From: Melieria omissa
Taxonomy: Eukaryota; Arthropoda; Insecta; Diptera; Ulidiidae
NCBI GenBank assembly: GCA_963971225.1
Contig: OZ020269.1
Span: forward strand, 41,189,264-41,253,263
Direction of reading: 5' to 3'
Length of the DNA: 64,000 nt
How positions within the stretch are numbered: the stretch's first letter is position 1; every line of letters begins with the position of its first letter. A model generated the notes under the pieces. That model had not been told where the DNA came from, searched no databases, and saw only the letters and a program-made list of their open reading frames with translations. The position numbers and the translations under genes were made by a program. Below are positions 55,230-64,000 of the stretch, one piece after another.

Positions 55230-55837
55230 ACTCCAAGATCTATAAGATCTCCCTCGCGGGTGGAACGGTTCCAGCCATTCTCATGCTCAAACAGTTCCAA
55301 TTCCGGATCAAAGAGCGGTTGACTGCCACCACCCTCTCGAAGAGCAAACCGACATTCTCGCTCGGTTCTCCTGCTTCTCTCGAGCCCTACAAACATATTT
55401 ATTATAACGTGCAAAATACAATAATTCCTCATAACTCTCGCTTGAAATTCTCATTCCCTCTCATGAACTAAAATGGCAACTCGGCCAGATTATATAACTC
55501 CATATTCTCCGGCTTTAGCTTAAGCGAACCTCGCAGCTTAGCCGATTTCTCATACCCACGATGTCAGCCTCAAACTTGTATGTCCAATTAACTGACATCC
55601 ACCTTCTTTGCAGATCGTACGCTAGACGACCATCGCAGCAGCTGCCTTCGAGTTTGTCCCGCATGGCCAAAAGAGGTGCAAGCATCCGCAGCGGCTACCA
55701 TCCAGCAAAGAGGTCATCGGCGCACCCCTAAGCGCACCCACAGCCAGCCAGCCGTGAGCCGTACTACCACCAGCCGCATTAAGGCAACCCTCCCCCCGGC
55801 TACTTCATAAAATTGCACTCTGCAATGGCGGCCGCGA
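55230..55837 (+). pseudogene. BEL pol 3' debris and purine tract
   Basis: The sequence has no continuous frame. Arg/Ser/Thr-rich translation near 55670-55810 may be the end of integrase. GGCGGCCGCGA at 55827-55837 acts as the purine-rich tract before the 3' LTR. Confidence 0.5.
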
Positions 55838-56088
55838 TGGCTAAATGAGTGCTGTGGTTGTTCAGTGATCTGTCAATCCCACCTCTAATCCCTTCCTTTC
55901 CTTGTCCTTTTGTACTTATGTTTCCCACTATTTTCTTCTCCTCGGCTTCAGCCGCTTCTATCGTTTAATGTTTCATGTATTCTTTGTAAACATTCGTTAT
56001 TCGACATCCAGCGAATAAACACCCACCTAACACCCGAAAAACCTACCGCGTTTTATTTCCTACCGCTCCGCGCCGAAGCGATTAAGCA
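55838..56088 (+). repeat. BEL 3' LTR
   Basis: 251 bp from TGGCTAAATGAG to GATTAAGCA, nearly identical to 40163-40389 apart from a 24-bp length difference and one substitution in CCTTTCCTTG. It is followed by CGTAG. Confidence 0.92.
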
Positions 56089-56093
56089 CGTAG

Positions 56094-56449
56094 ATTCAAG
56101 CTTTGCTGCCATCTCTTGATTCGCAGTTTCCATTTTCGCTGCCATTTCACGGTTGGAAGTCTTGAACATGCCTTTAAGTGCAACCATTAGCTGGCTCATG
56201 TCCAATGCTTGCAGTGGCGCGGCCGCTGCAGCCGTACTTTGCGGCAGCAGCAGCAGGCGATTCCTCCACCTTAGCCGACGCCTCTAGCTCCTGCGTTCCG
56301 AACTCGTGCGCAGCCCAATCGATGCCTCGTGCCTCACACGTCTCTCGCAAGCGCAGCTGCAACTCCACTTTTCCGCCAGCAGTCGGCAAATTCCAGGCAG
56401 CCAGCTCCTTCTTCAGCTGGTCTACCTTCAGCAGCTCGAGTTTAACCAT
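56094..56449 (-). pseudogene. Gypsy-A gag N-terminus with SAP-like domain
   Basis: Seen: ATG 56449 (minus) starts MVKLELLKVDQLKKELAAWN followed by L-P-T-A-G-G-K-V-E-L-Q-L-R-L-R. Known: L-x3-L-K-x-E-L-x3-x-L-P-x-x-G-x-K-x-x-L-x-x-R-L matches the SAP DNA-binding motif. A frameshift in an Ala-codon run near 56235 leads into KGMFKTSNREMAAKMETANQ (about 56175-56115), which continues across the BEL insertion into the coiled coil at 40157. The domain may tether Gag to nucleic acid or chromatin. Confidence 0.75.
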
Positions 56450-56511
56450 GTCCGTGCTTTTATAATTTTATTTATTAAGTGTTTTCTTGTTTATTTGCAA
56501 TTTTCCACAAT

Positions 56512-56529
56512 CCCACTTCTGACACCAAA
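56512..56529 (-). promoter_or_regulatory. Gypsy-A primer-binding site (tRNA-Leu type)
   Basis: On the minus strand TTTGGTGTCAGAAGTGGG follows the 5' LTR. TGGTGTCAGAAGTGGG is complementary to the 3' end of a tRNA-Leu, used by some mdg-type Gypsy elements. Confidence 0.75.
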
Positions 56530-56971
56530 TGTTACGAATACTAGGTCTAGTGGGCTGGTACGTATCACTGGATTGTGCAATTTGAAAATCAACCAACTTT
56601 AACTATCCAAACGCAGTCAATAAGAACCAACAATCACTTTATTTCACACTTTTACACTTCACTGTCTTTACACTTAATTATTTGCTTAATTACTCCGTGT
56701 GGCACCTTCACTAGTCAGAATCAGACCGCACCCGGCTGCCTTTTATACCTGTCCGGCCATCGCGCAGATCGTTCTCGCACATTCCGGAGTGGACTAAAGG
56801 TTTCCATGATGATCTCGACGATCATTGCCAGGTTGCACTAAAAGTTTCCATCATTGCCAGGTTGGACTAAAAGTTCCCTTATTATCGCGGCCGTCGTTGC
56901 CAGATTGAATTATAGCACGGCGCGTAGCGACAGGGTTGCTTTGCACAGCGACAGACCGTCTTATCGTTACA
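56530..56971 (-). repeat. Gypsy-A 5' LTR
   Basis: 442 bp; minus strand from TGTAACGATAAGACGG to GTATTCGTAACA. Homologous to 32393-32840 and the solo LTR at 60280-60704, with visible substitutions and indels. Confidence 0.9.
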
Positions 56972-57790
56972 CTATGAATATCATCTCCGATCGGGGCTCG
57001 GCATTCACTTCCGAGGAGTTCAGCAAGTATTGCGAGACCGAAAACACTATAAGGTAACCACTGCCTTGCCCAGAGCTAACGGTCAAGTGGAGAGGCTGAA
57101 TGCAACAATCACCAACGTTTTGTCCAAGCTTGGTATACACGATCCGACTTAGTGGTACCGATTTGTTGATCGCGTACAGCAAGCCATAAATTCGACGTAC
57201 ACCAGGAGCACGGGGAAGACGCCATTCGAACTCCTAGTGGGCATCAAAATGCATACAACAGATGACTCTCACATCAAGCAGTTGGTTGAAGACGAAATCA
57301 TTGCAAGTTTCAGCGAAGAGCGGGAAAGTTTGCGAAAGGCAGCCAAAGAGCAGATTCTCAAACTTCAAGATGAAAATCGCCAAACCTACAATCTTCGACG
57401 TAAACCAGCCAAGCGGTACAAAGTTATTGACCTGGTAGCGATAAAACGTACGCAGTTCGGCGGAGGTCTTAAATTGAAGCCGAAGTTTTTTGGGTCGTAC
57501 CAAGTTATCCGTGCGAAGCCCAACGACACATACGACGTTTCCCGTGTTGGTCAAGGTGAAGGGTCAAAGCAGACTACAACGTGCGCTGAGTATATAAAGC
57601 CGTGGCCGGAAGGAGGCGGTGCCGACGATGATGCATTCGAGGCGAATGCGTAGCAGGATGGCCGAGTTGTGGGAACGAAAAATCTGGCAGCACCACGCAA
57701 GCGAAAGGAGACGCGCAGCGTCGTTTTTGAGTTGAGTTGAGTTCGGGACGTGCACCAGCCAGCATCGCGGCATATCTTTTGAAATTCCAT
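56972..57790 (+). pseudogene. Second Gypsy family: integrase C-terminal remnant
   Basis: Seen on the plus strand: IISDRGSAFTSEEFSKYC (about 56978-57035), the second catalytic Asp block; a frameshift, then ANGQVERLNATITNV (about 57076-57120) with the catalytic Glu. After a stop at about 57150 an open frame (about 57160-57653) covers TGKTPFELLVG and a basic C-terminal domain ending in an acidic tail. Known: this is the DDE-to-C-terminal part of a Gypsy integrase. It abuts the outer edge of Gypsy-A. The sequence after 57653 may be the start of its 3' LTR. Confidence 0.75.
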
Positions 57791-58878
57791 TTTTTCAAAT
57801 TTCAATTGTCCAAGTTTTTAATTAAATAAAACGCCATATGTATTTTTGAAACTTATTTACAAATAAAGGGTTTTCAGTTGATATTTAACCCTTTCGCTAT
57901 TTTGTTGTCATATGGCAACATGCTGCTTTGTGGACGTCTGAATCCCTTTGCGGCTGCAAGAATAAATTTTTTTGTTAGTCCTTAGAATAATTTAAGGTTT
58001 TAGGAAAAATACAAAATTAATAAATTGAATATTTGGGTTTAAAGAAGAAAAGTATACACGTTTTTTAATGGTATATCTTGACATAGTAAAAGAAGAAGCA
58101 GAAAAAATTAGATAACTTTTTAATTTGACGTTTTCTTTCAATTTACATACTTTGTTTTAAAAAATTTTGGCTGAAGTAAATGAAGAAATATTCAAATTTT
58201 CGATACGTGTAGAAATTTGTATGTTTAAGTAATTATTACAGCTGGGTCAAATTTTCTCAAGTGGGCCACTTTAAAATCGATGGTCTCAGTTTTCGTTGAT
58301 CAATACGGTTTTCGATCGGCTTGGAGGTAAAAATAACACCCCAAAAATAATTTTGAAAAAAAATGTGTTTTTCATTAGTTATTTACCGTTAAAGTTTTTG
58401 GTCATGTTTTTTTGAAAAATTCATAACTCACGAACGGTTCATCGGAACTCAACGTTTTCTACATCAAAATTTTTGTCAATTAATATACTTTGCCATGAAA
58501 AAATCTTTCTTCACAAAAAAATTATTATTTAGCTGAAAAATCCTATTTGTTGTAAATAATTGAAAATTAATGAATCTTCTCCGCCTGCGAGAAAATTCTA
58601 ACATATTTCATTCAATTCTACAATCCCTTACAAAAATTTTGGTGAAAAAAAAATCATTATTTTGCATAAGGTCAAAAGTTATACATGTTTTTGTGACCGC
58701 GCTCCTACCTCTAGCGCTGGAAAAGCACATATTAACGCGCGCGAGTTACAAGTCGTGGGCTTGGGAGCGTTAAAAAAAACACAAGCTTATTCGTTGACGA
58801 TCAATATCAATCTGATCTTTTGAGTTTTTAATGCTTTCCTTCTTACTTCTACTATTTGGTTTTATTATTGTGAAATAC
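57791..58878. other. AT-rich sequence without recognised genes
   Basis: Only one short ORF (58570-58773) is present, with no known domain. The GC-richer bit near 58700-58760 (GCGCTCCTACC..., GCGCGCGAG) has no recognised function. Confidence 0.55.
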
Positions 58879-59133
58879 AAATTATTGTAAAATAAGCTTA
58901 AATGATATTTGAAAATAAAGTTGATTATTCGGCGTCTTCGCTCTTTCCGTTCTAGTGCATCGGTCGTTGTACTTGGTAGTGCAGTGTCATCAGTCTTGCG
59001 TTGTCGTCCGCTTTGGTTTAGGTGCTGCTTGTTGTTGTTTGGCTTGTGCCGCCGTTACGCCTGCTGCATCAGCAGTCTAGGTGGCTTGGCTGGTGGTGAG
59101 GTGTGTGAGACCGCTGTAGGTGGGGACGTAACT
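58879..59133 (-). repeat. Errantivirus-2 3' LTR (boundaries inferred)
   Basis: On the minus strand it starts AGTTACGTCCCCACC after the purine tract and is taken to end at TTTTACAATAATT, giving 255 bp with AGTTA...AATT ends typical of the group. The partner LTR is outside the window, so the outer end is provisional. The env stop lies inside it. Confidence 0.65.
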
Positions 59134-61112
59134 CCTCCCCCCTAGTATAAAGCGACGGCCAGAACGAATGAGTGAGGGTTGGAGCGTTAGTTGGGGTCGT
59201 TTCGGCGCTGTATTTGATTGTTGGTCTTCTTGTTAAATAGATGATGACGAGTATGACTGATAACCCAAGTGTTGTTAATGCTGCGTATGAGTAGTTGATC
59301 TTCTGCGTTGATTCTTCTCTTAGTGTGTTTGTTGTGTCGATTTGGAGATCGTGGAGCTTCTGTAAATTAAGTTTGTCTATGATAACTTCTGGGTGGATTT
59401 CGCTGTATGTGGCTGGAGCTATGTGGACTGCGTCCCAGTAGATGGTTGGGTCATTTTTGTATGTCACGTCCTTGATTTTTACGTTGCAGTTATGAAATCG
59501 CAGGATTGCTGTTCCTCTGATGATGTGGTTTCTCTCGCTGCATGTTGAGTTGATGGGAGTTTCTGGTGCGTTGATGAATATTAAGACGTTTGGTTCTGGT
59601 TGCGTGATTTCTCTGATTCTGCCAATATCGTCTATAGTGCAATGCGCTTTTAGGCTCTGCATGATGCGGCCCAGACAGGTTGAGTTTGTTGAGAATTCTT
59701 GTCTAGTCGATTGAGGGCAGTAGTATGTGTTCTCTATTCTTGGACATGTTTCGTGGAAAACCTGAATGTTGGTCTTACTATATGTTACATATGGTTCAAT
59801 ATTTATGATCTTTGTTTCGTTTATTGGGAGTGGGATTATATGGTAAAATGTATAGTTAAGTTTGGATAAATTTGGTATTTGGATATTAAAGATAATATTG
59901 GTATTATTGTAATATGCCTGGAGTTTTAAGAGTTCGTAGATGTGTTCATTAGAAATTATATCTATTGATTGGTTTCTTAAATATGAAGCGATCTCTTCAA
60001 GTTCGATTGGGCTAAGGATAGATTTAGAGATGGTGTTAAATTTGGCGAGGATGATCGCTTCTGCTATGTTAGATAAATGGTTATTAAGTAAATCTATGTT
60101 AAAGTTGATTTGATTCATATATTGAAATTCTAGTATTGTGTCTTCTTCCGTTTTGATTTTGTTTGCTATATTTTCGAAAAATATTTTTATTGTATTTTGT
60201 TCCTTATTTATATGACTTGTTAGGTTTTGGAATCTTTCCGTCATTAAGGTGTTAATTCTGTTCTGTTTTGTTAACATATTGTTACGAATATTAAGCCTAC
60301 TGGGCTGTCACGTATCTCTGGATTGTGTGATTTGAAAATAAAACACAGTCAGTTTCTTAAACGCAGACAATAAAATACACCAACAGTCACTTTATTATTC
60401 ACAGTTTACACTTTACTGTTCGTACACTTAAGTATTTGCTTGATTATTCCGTGTGGCAACTTCACTTGTCAAAACCAGACTGACTCGTTGCCCGCATCCG
60501 GCCGCGTTTTATACTCTGTCCGGCCATCGCGCAGATCGTTCCCGCACATTCCGGAGTGGACTAAATGCTTCCCTGCTGATCGCGACCATTGTTGCCAGAT
60601 TGGACTAAAAGTTATTATCGCGGCCGTCGTTGCCAGATTGGGTTATGTCACGGCACGTAGCGGCAGGGTTGCTTTGCACCGCGACAGACTGTCTCATCGT
60701 TACAATATTTTGGTTTTGTAACCCTATAGTGTGTATTTCGTGTATTTGTTTGTTTATGCTGTTGGCGTCATTTGCGTCCGTGATGAACTTTATAGCCGTA
60801 CCCATTGCGTTGAAGAGTCCTCGTTTTTTCCTTTTTAAGGGTAATAGGGATTGTAATTTGTTGTTCAATTCATTTAGTTTGAGTCGTGTGATTTGTGTGA
60901 AATGTGTGTTTATGTGTTGGCTTTCAAATGACTTCAGGGTGTTATACATGTTTTGAATGTTTATGTTGTATTCTGTAAGGTTGACTATGTGGATTAGATT
61001 GTTAAAATTTTCGATGATTTTTGCTGGTCCTAAATTAAGCTGTATTATGTTTTGTTCGTTACTTATATTTTGCACTTCTATAGTTTGTGTGTAGGCTCCT
61101 GCGAGTGTTAAC
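59069..61112 (-). pseudogene. Errantivirus-2 env, split by a solo LTR
   Basis: Env mediates membrane fusion in errantiviruses. Seen: a splice-acceptor-like CTCTTTACAG ends at 61113. The frame runs through a signal-like hydrophobic start, a KRKKR furin-type site (about 60835-60821) with a Gly/Ala hydrophobic segment after it, then the solo LTR (60280-60704). It continues in the same frame from 60277 to a stop at 59069. A transmembrane segment lies at about 59293-59234. Many N-x-S/T sites are present. No other lesion was found, so the solo LTR is the sole visible break. Confidence 0.85.
60280..60704 (-). mobile_element. Solo LTR of the Gypsy-A family
   Basis: Seen: 425 bp, minus strand TGTAACGATGAGACAG to AATATTCGTAACA, flanked by ATAT at 60276-60279 and 60705-60708. 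It is homologous to the Gypsy-A LTRs at 32393 and 56530. There is no internal sequence. Known: solo LTRs arise by recombination between the two LTRs of a full element. It shows that Gypsy-A-family elements moved after errantivirus 2 landed here. Confidence 0.95.
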
Positions 61113-61140
61113 CTGTAAAGAGATTTGTGTGAAATGGTGT

Positions 61141-63999
61141 TTAGGCTTTGTGTTTTCTTCTGATTTTAGACTTATGTAGTTTTTGGTTCTTGTTAGTTGT
61201 AAGTGTGATTTTGTTATCTTTTATAACTTTTTGTTTTGTGAACATGGGTGTCAGTTTATTTCTTCTGTTTTCTTTCTTAAAAATAGTGTTTCCTTCTTGG
61301 TCTTCTGGTTCTGTACGGGTAGTGTTAAGTTTACCTATCCTAGTGTCGCAGAGATTCTTCATTTTGTCTTTTATTAAAGGGAAAAGTTTTGTCTGGAATT
61401 CGTTTAGTTTTTCTAGGTATTCGTGCTCATTGTTGAAGGTTATATTGTCATGAAACTTGTATGTTTTACCGAAAAATAGTTCATACGGCGTGTGACGGGT
61501 TGCTGAATGGATAGAGTTGTTATATGTTATTAGTGTTTCGGAAAGTATTTCGTCATGGTCGAGGTCTAAATTTTTTTGTTTTCGAATGGTTAGGATAATC
61601 CTGTATATTTCTGTTAGGGTTGAGTGCAGTCGCTCAACAGGTGCGTTGCTGCTAGTTTGTTGAAATGATGTGAAGTGTAATTTAATGTCGAACTGTCGGC
61701 AAAAATCTTTAAATATGTTTGACATGAACTCCGATCCTTGGTCAGATACGATTTCCTTGGGTAGGCCGTAGGTGCTGGTGTATGTTTTAATTGATTTCAA
61801 GACGTGTAGGCTATTTCTTATAGGAAGTGTATAAGCTGCGGCGAACTTTGAAAATTTGTCAATCATAGTGAGTGTTTGTTGGTTGTTTATTGTATATATA
61901 TCAATATGTATGATATCTAGGGGTTGGTTTGGGGTTTCAGGTTTTTGGAATAGGGGTCTTGGTGGGTTTCGATCATATTTTAAGGTTTGGCATGTCTCGC
62001 AGTTGTTAATTGTGTGATTGATTTTTTGTCTCATATTTGGAAAATAATATATTCTTCTGATGTGGTGGTAGCATTCTGCTTTGTGATTGTTATTTTTATG
62101 ATATTCGTTGATAATTTTTTCTTGTTCGTCGGATTCCGTCACGTCGGTAAGTAGTTCGGTGCATCTGATAATTTTGAACATTTTATTATTACTGAAGTAT
62201 TTCGAGTAAACTTGTTGTACCGTTTTGAAGGTTTCGTCGTCTGTGTATATTGCTGATTGTCTATTGTATGGGAGAAATTTCTTAAAGGTGTCTATTATGA
62301 AATCTTCTGTGAATGTTGCGTTGTACACTATGCGTCGTTGTTTGTTCCTAAATGGTAGTGTGAGCTTTGTTTCTGAAAGCTGATTGGATTTCAAAAGTAT
62401 GAGCTGGAGATTAAAATCGTTTATTGGTCTCTCCGATATTGGGATGCCGTCATCTAGGTTTTCTTCGGCGGAGTGAATTGTATTACATGTGCCGTGGTTC
62501 GATGTTAGGTCGTTGATATGTACTTCGGTGTTCTCGGTGTTGTCAATTCTGATGCGGCTCAGAGCATCTGCGTTCGTGTTTTGCTTCCCTTTTTTGTATA
62601 CGACTTCATAGTCGAATTCTTCGAGTTTGAGGCGCCAACGCACTAGTTTAGAGTTGGGCTCTTTCAAACTCATTAGCCAGGTAAGTGGTCTATGGTCGGT
62701 GACTATTGAGAATTTGCGACCAAATAAGTATGGTCTGAAATATTTTGTGGCCCATATTATTGCCAACAGTTCTTTCTCTATGGTAGAGTAATTTATTTCT
62801 GAGTCAGATAAGGTCCTGCTGGCGAAACATACCGGTTTGTCATTACCGATGCTTCCTTGTGAGAGTACGGCTCCTAGTGCGAAATTGCTCGCATCTGTTG
62901 TAAGAACAAACGGTCTCGAAAAGTCGGGGTATTGTAGGATGGGGTCATTCATTAGGATGTTCTTGCAAATTTCGAATGTCTTAATGTATCTGTCATCGAG
63001 AGTAATGGTTTTGTTTTTCTTTAGGCACTCTGTGAGTGGTTTGGTCAGTTTTGCAAAGTCCTTTATGAACTTGCGGTAGTAACCAAGAAGTCCGATGAAG
63101 GCTTTAATGTCTTTCTGTGTTTTTGGAATTGGAAAATTTTTGATTGCGCTTATTTTCGCTGGGTTTGGGCGGATGCCCTTAGTTGAGACAATGTGACTTA
63201 AAAAGGCGATTTCCTTTTTCAGGAATTCGGACTTGTCTAGTTGGATTTTGAAATTAGAGGATTTAAGTTTTTTGAAAACAGTTTTAAGGTTGTCCATATG
63301 TTCTTGTAGGGATGTTGAATATATAATGATATCGTCCAAGTATACCAAGCATATTTTCCCGACTAAGTCTCTAAGAACGTTGTCCATCACTCTTTGGAAC
63401 GTTGATGGAGCATTCTTAAGCCCGAAGGGCATCCTTAAGTACTCATAGTGGCCGCCTTCGACTGTGAAAGCTGTCTTTGCAATGTCGTCAGGGTGCATCT
63501 CTATTTGGTGGAAACCGCTGGCTAAGTCTAGAGTTGAAAAGTATATGCACTTCCCGAGTTTGTCCAGTATTTCCGTTATGTTCGGGATTGGGTATCTGTC
63601 CGAGATGGTTTTTTCGTTAAGTTTTCTATAGTCAATAACTAGGCGCCATTTCTTCTTGCCACTGGCGTCTAGTTTTTTAGGGACTATCCACACCGGAGAG
63701 CTCCAAGGTAAGTAGCTCGGGCGAATGATGCCTTGGTCGAGCATATTGGAGATTTGGTTTTGTACCTCGGTTTTGTGGATATATGGGTAGCGGTACGATT
63801 TAGTGTAAATGGGTATGTCGTCCGTGGTTGTTATTTTATGTTTTATCTCATTAGTGAAGGTTAGTTGTTCACCTTCTTTAAAGAATAAGTCTGCGTATTC
63901 CTTGCATGTTTTTAGTAGTATTCCTTTTTCTTCTGGGTTGAGGTGGTCAGTTCGGATAAAGTTTTTTATATCTGTTTGGATGGCGTTAGGGGTTGTCTG
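61141..63999 (-). CDS. Errantivirus-2 pol: RT, RNase H, integrase (N-terminus off-window)
   Basis: Seen: one open frame from the window edge to TAA at 61141, about 950 codons. RT: SSPVWIVPKK (about 63700), VIDYRKLNE (about 63620), YLDD (63331-63342). RNase H: TTDASNFALGA (about 62870-62905) and TDHRPLTW (about 62690). Integrase: HHCC with NCETCQTLKYDR (about 61970-62015); DDE core IDKFSKFA (about 61845), SDQGSEF (about 61730), NAPVERLHSTL (about 61625-61655); then a basic C-terminal region. No stops or frameshifts. Protease and gag lie beyond the window. Confidence 0.93.
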   Translation of the reverse strand, partial: QTTPNAIQTDIKNFIRTDHLNPEEKGILLKTCKEYADLFFKEGEQLTFTNEIKHKITTTDDIPIYTKSYRYPYIHKTEVQNQISNMLDQGIIRPSYLPWSSPVWIVPKKLDASGKKKWRLVIDYRKLNEKTISDRYPIPNITEILDKLGKCIYFSTLDLASGFHQIEMHPDDIAKTAFTVEGGHYEYLRMPFGLKNAPSTFQRVMDNVLRDLVGKICLVYLDDIIIYSTSLQEHMDNLKTVFKKLKSSNFKIQLDKSEFLKKEIAFLSHIVSTKGIRPNPAKISAIKNFPIPKTQKDIKAFIGLLGYYRKFIKDFAKLTKPLTECLKKNKTITLDDRYIKTFEICKNILMNDPILQYPDFSRPFVLTTDASNFALGAVLSQGSIGNDKPVCFASRTLSDSEINYSTIEKELLAIIWATKYFRPYLFGRKFSIVTDHRPLTWLMSLKEPNSKLVRWRLKLEEFDYEVVYKKGKQNTNADALSRIRIDNTENTEVHINDLTSNHGTCNTIHSAEENLDDGIPISERPINDFNLQLILLKSNQLSETKLTLPFRNKQRRIVYNATFTEDFIIDTFKKFLPYNRQSAIYTDDETFKTVQQVYSKYFSNNKMFKIIRCTELLTDVTESDEQEKIINEYHKNNNHKAECYHHIRRIYYFPNMRQKINHTINNCETCQTLKYDRNPPRPLFQKPETPNQPLDIIHIDIYTINNQQTLTMIDKFSKFAAAYTLPIRNSLHVLKSIKTYTSTYGLPKEIVSDQGSEFMSNIFKDFCRQFDIKLHFTSFQQTSSNAPVERLHSTLTEIYRIILTIRKQKNLDLDHDEILSETLITYNNSIHSATRHTPYELFFGKTYKFHDNITFNNEHEYLEKLNEFQTKLFPLIKDKMKNLCDTRIGKLNTTRTEPEDQEGNTIFKKENRRNKLTPMFTKQKVIKDNKITLTTNKNQKLHKSKIRRKHKA

Positions 64000-64000
64000 G

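Larger units (their letters stand above)
40163..56088 (+). mobile_element. BEL/Pao retrotransposon inserted in Gypsy-A gag
   Basis: Seen: TG...CA LTRs at 40163-40389 (5', duplicated at 43189-43415) and 55838-56088 (3'), with the 5-bp duplication CGTAG at 40158-40162 and 56089-56093. A PBS directly follows the 5' LTR and a purine-rich GGCGGCCGCGA precedes the 3' LTR. The internal region has a long leader, gag-protease (52766-54815) and a scrambled pol remnant. The Gypsy-A gag frame is continuous across the excised BEL. Most of RT, RNase H and integrase is missing. The 7.5 kb errantivirus-like element sits in the leader. Confidence 0.92.
32393..56971 (-). mobile_element. Ty3/Gypsy element (Gypsy-A), inflated by nested insertions
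   Basis: Seen on the minus strand: 5' LTR 56530-56971, tRNA-Leu-type PBS, SAP-domain gag start, gag and protease, RT-RNase H-integrase, purine tract, 3' LTR 32393-32840. Removing the BEL (with one CGTAG), the truncated LINE (with one 15-bp duplication) and the RTE (with one AATGTACG) brings gag and pol fragments back into continuous frames. The flanking tetranucleotides are ATAT (left) and CTAT (right), and the flanking sequences do not form one recognisable target. The outer ends may therefore come from recombination between two copies. No env is present. Several stops and frameshifts make it inactive. Confidence 0.85.
58879..64000 (-). mobile_element. Errantivirus-like Gypsy element 2 (3' part; runs off the window)
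   Basis: Seen: 3' LTR 58879-59133, purine tract AGGGGGGAGG (59134-59143), env and an open pol on the minus strand. The 5' half (protease, gag, 5' LTR) lies beyond 64000. It is related to errantivirus 1 in layout but clearly a different family. Pol and env frames show no stops; the only visible disruption is a solo Gypsy-A-family LTR in env. This looks like the youngest coding element of the group. Confidence 0.9.

Noticed and set aside
40174..56088. First impression that 55838-56088 was a stray Gypsy-A gag fragment
   Set aside because: The shared segment starts TG, ends CA, is followed by a PBS at one end and preceded by a purine tract at the other, and is flanked by CGTAG: it is the BEL LTR.
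1..64000. CRISPR arrays, bacterial operons, rRNA or functional tRNA genes
   Set aside because: None seen. Direct repeats are LTRs, tandem duplications or subterminal motifs, and the only tRNA-like sequences are SINE heads.

Overview
This window holds no recognisable single-copy host gene. It is eukaryotic, AT-rich, transposon-dominated DNA, almost certainly from an insect and most probably a fly. The evidence is the mix of element types: a Ty1/copia element with a half-tRNA initiator-Met type primer site, BEL/Pao, two errantivirus-like Gypsy elements with env, R1-like and Jockey/CR1-like LINEs, an RTE LINE, a tRNA-derived SINE, and hAT, Tc1/mariner, Tigger-like, PIF/Harbinger, CACTA-like and TTAA-target DNA elements. 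Species cannot be fixed from sequence reading alone.

Region 1 (1-8.9 kb): nested DNA transposons in a dead LINE. A CACTA-like long-hairpin element (2053-3940, TSD TAA) carries a solo LTR (2753-3025, TSD GTATC). A Jockey/CR1-like reverse transcriptase (3944-8856) is split by a TTAA-target MITE (4015-4539) and by a 2.8 kb TIR element with a 9-bp TSD (5034-7802). The latter holds a hAT (5639-7090), which holds a second hAT (6064-6986).

Region 2 (8.9-23.1 kb): an RNase H-bearing LINE pseudogene (9890-11695), a palindromic mariner (14812-15324), a short RTE insertion (15396-15569), two adjacent PIF/Harbinger remnants (15662-16905), and repeat unit A (18525-22150) carrying a Tc1-like element and a hAT that itself carries a SINE. 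A Tigger-like MITE (22576-23108) follows.

Region 3 (23.2-27.6 kb): a complete Ty1/copia element with identical 161-bp LTRs, TSD GTATT, and one in-frame UGA in its single gag-pol frame.

Region 4 (28.4-32.2 kb): repeat unit B, the inverted counterpart of unit A, with its own SINE insertion, then a 5'-truncated R1-like LINE.

Region 5 (32.4-57 kb): one Ty3/Gypsy element (Gypsy-A, minus strand, LTRs 32393-32840 and 56530-56971) has been inflated by an RTE LINE in pol, a 5'-truncated LINE in gag, and a BEL/Pao element in gag (40163-56088, TSD CGTAG). The BEL 5' leader in turn contains a full errantivirus-like Gypsy (44711-52248, TSD TATA). A 3,026-bp tandem duplication (37765-43816) was laid over this structure.

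Region 6 (57-64 kb): a plus-strand Gypsy integrase remnant, then the 3' part of a second errantivirus-like element whose env frame is split by a solo Gypsy-A-family LTR (TSD ATAT); its pol is open to the window edge.

The elements share no pathway. The useful reading is stratigraphic: removing each insert together with one target-site copy rejoins the host reading frame in several places, giving a relative order of insertion. Most gypsy-type elements in the right half lie on the minus strand, so the locus could be tested as a piRNA source or heterochromatic TE trap.
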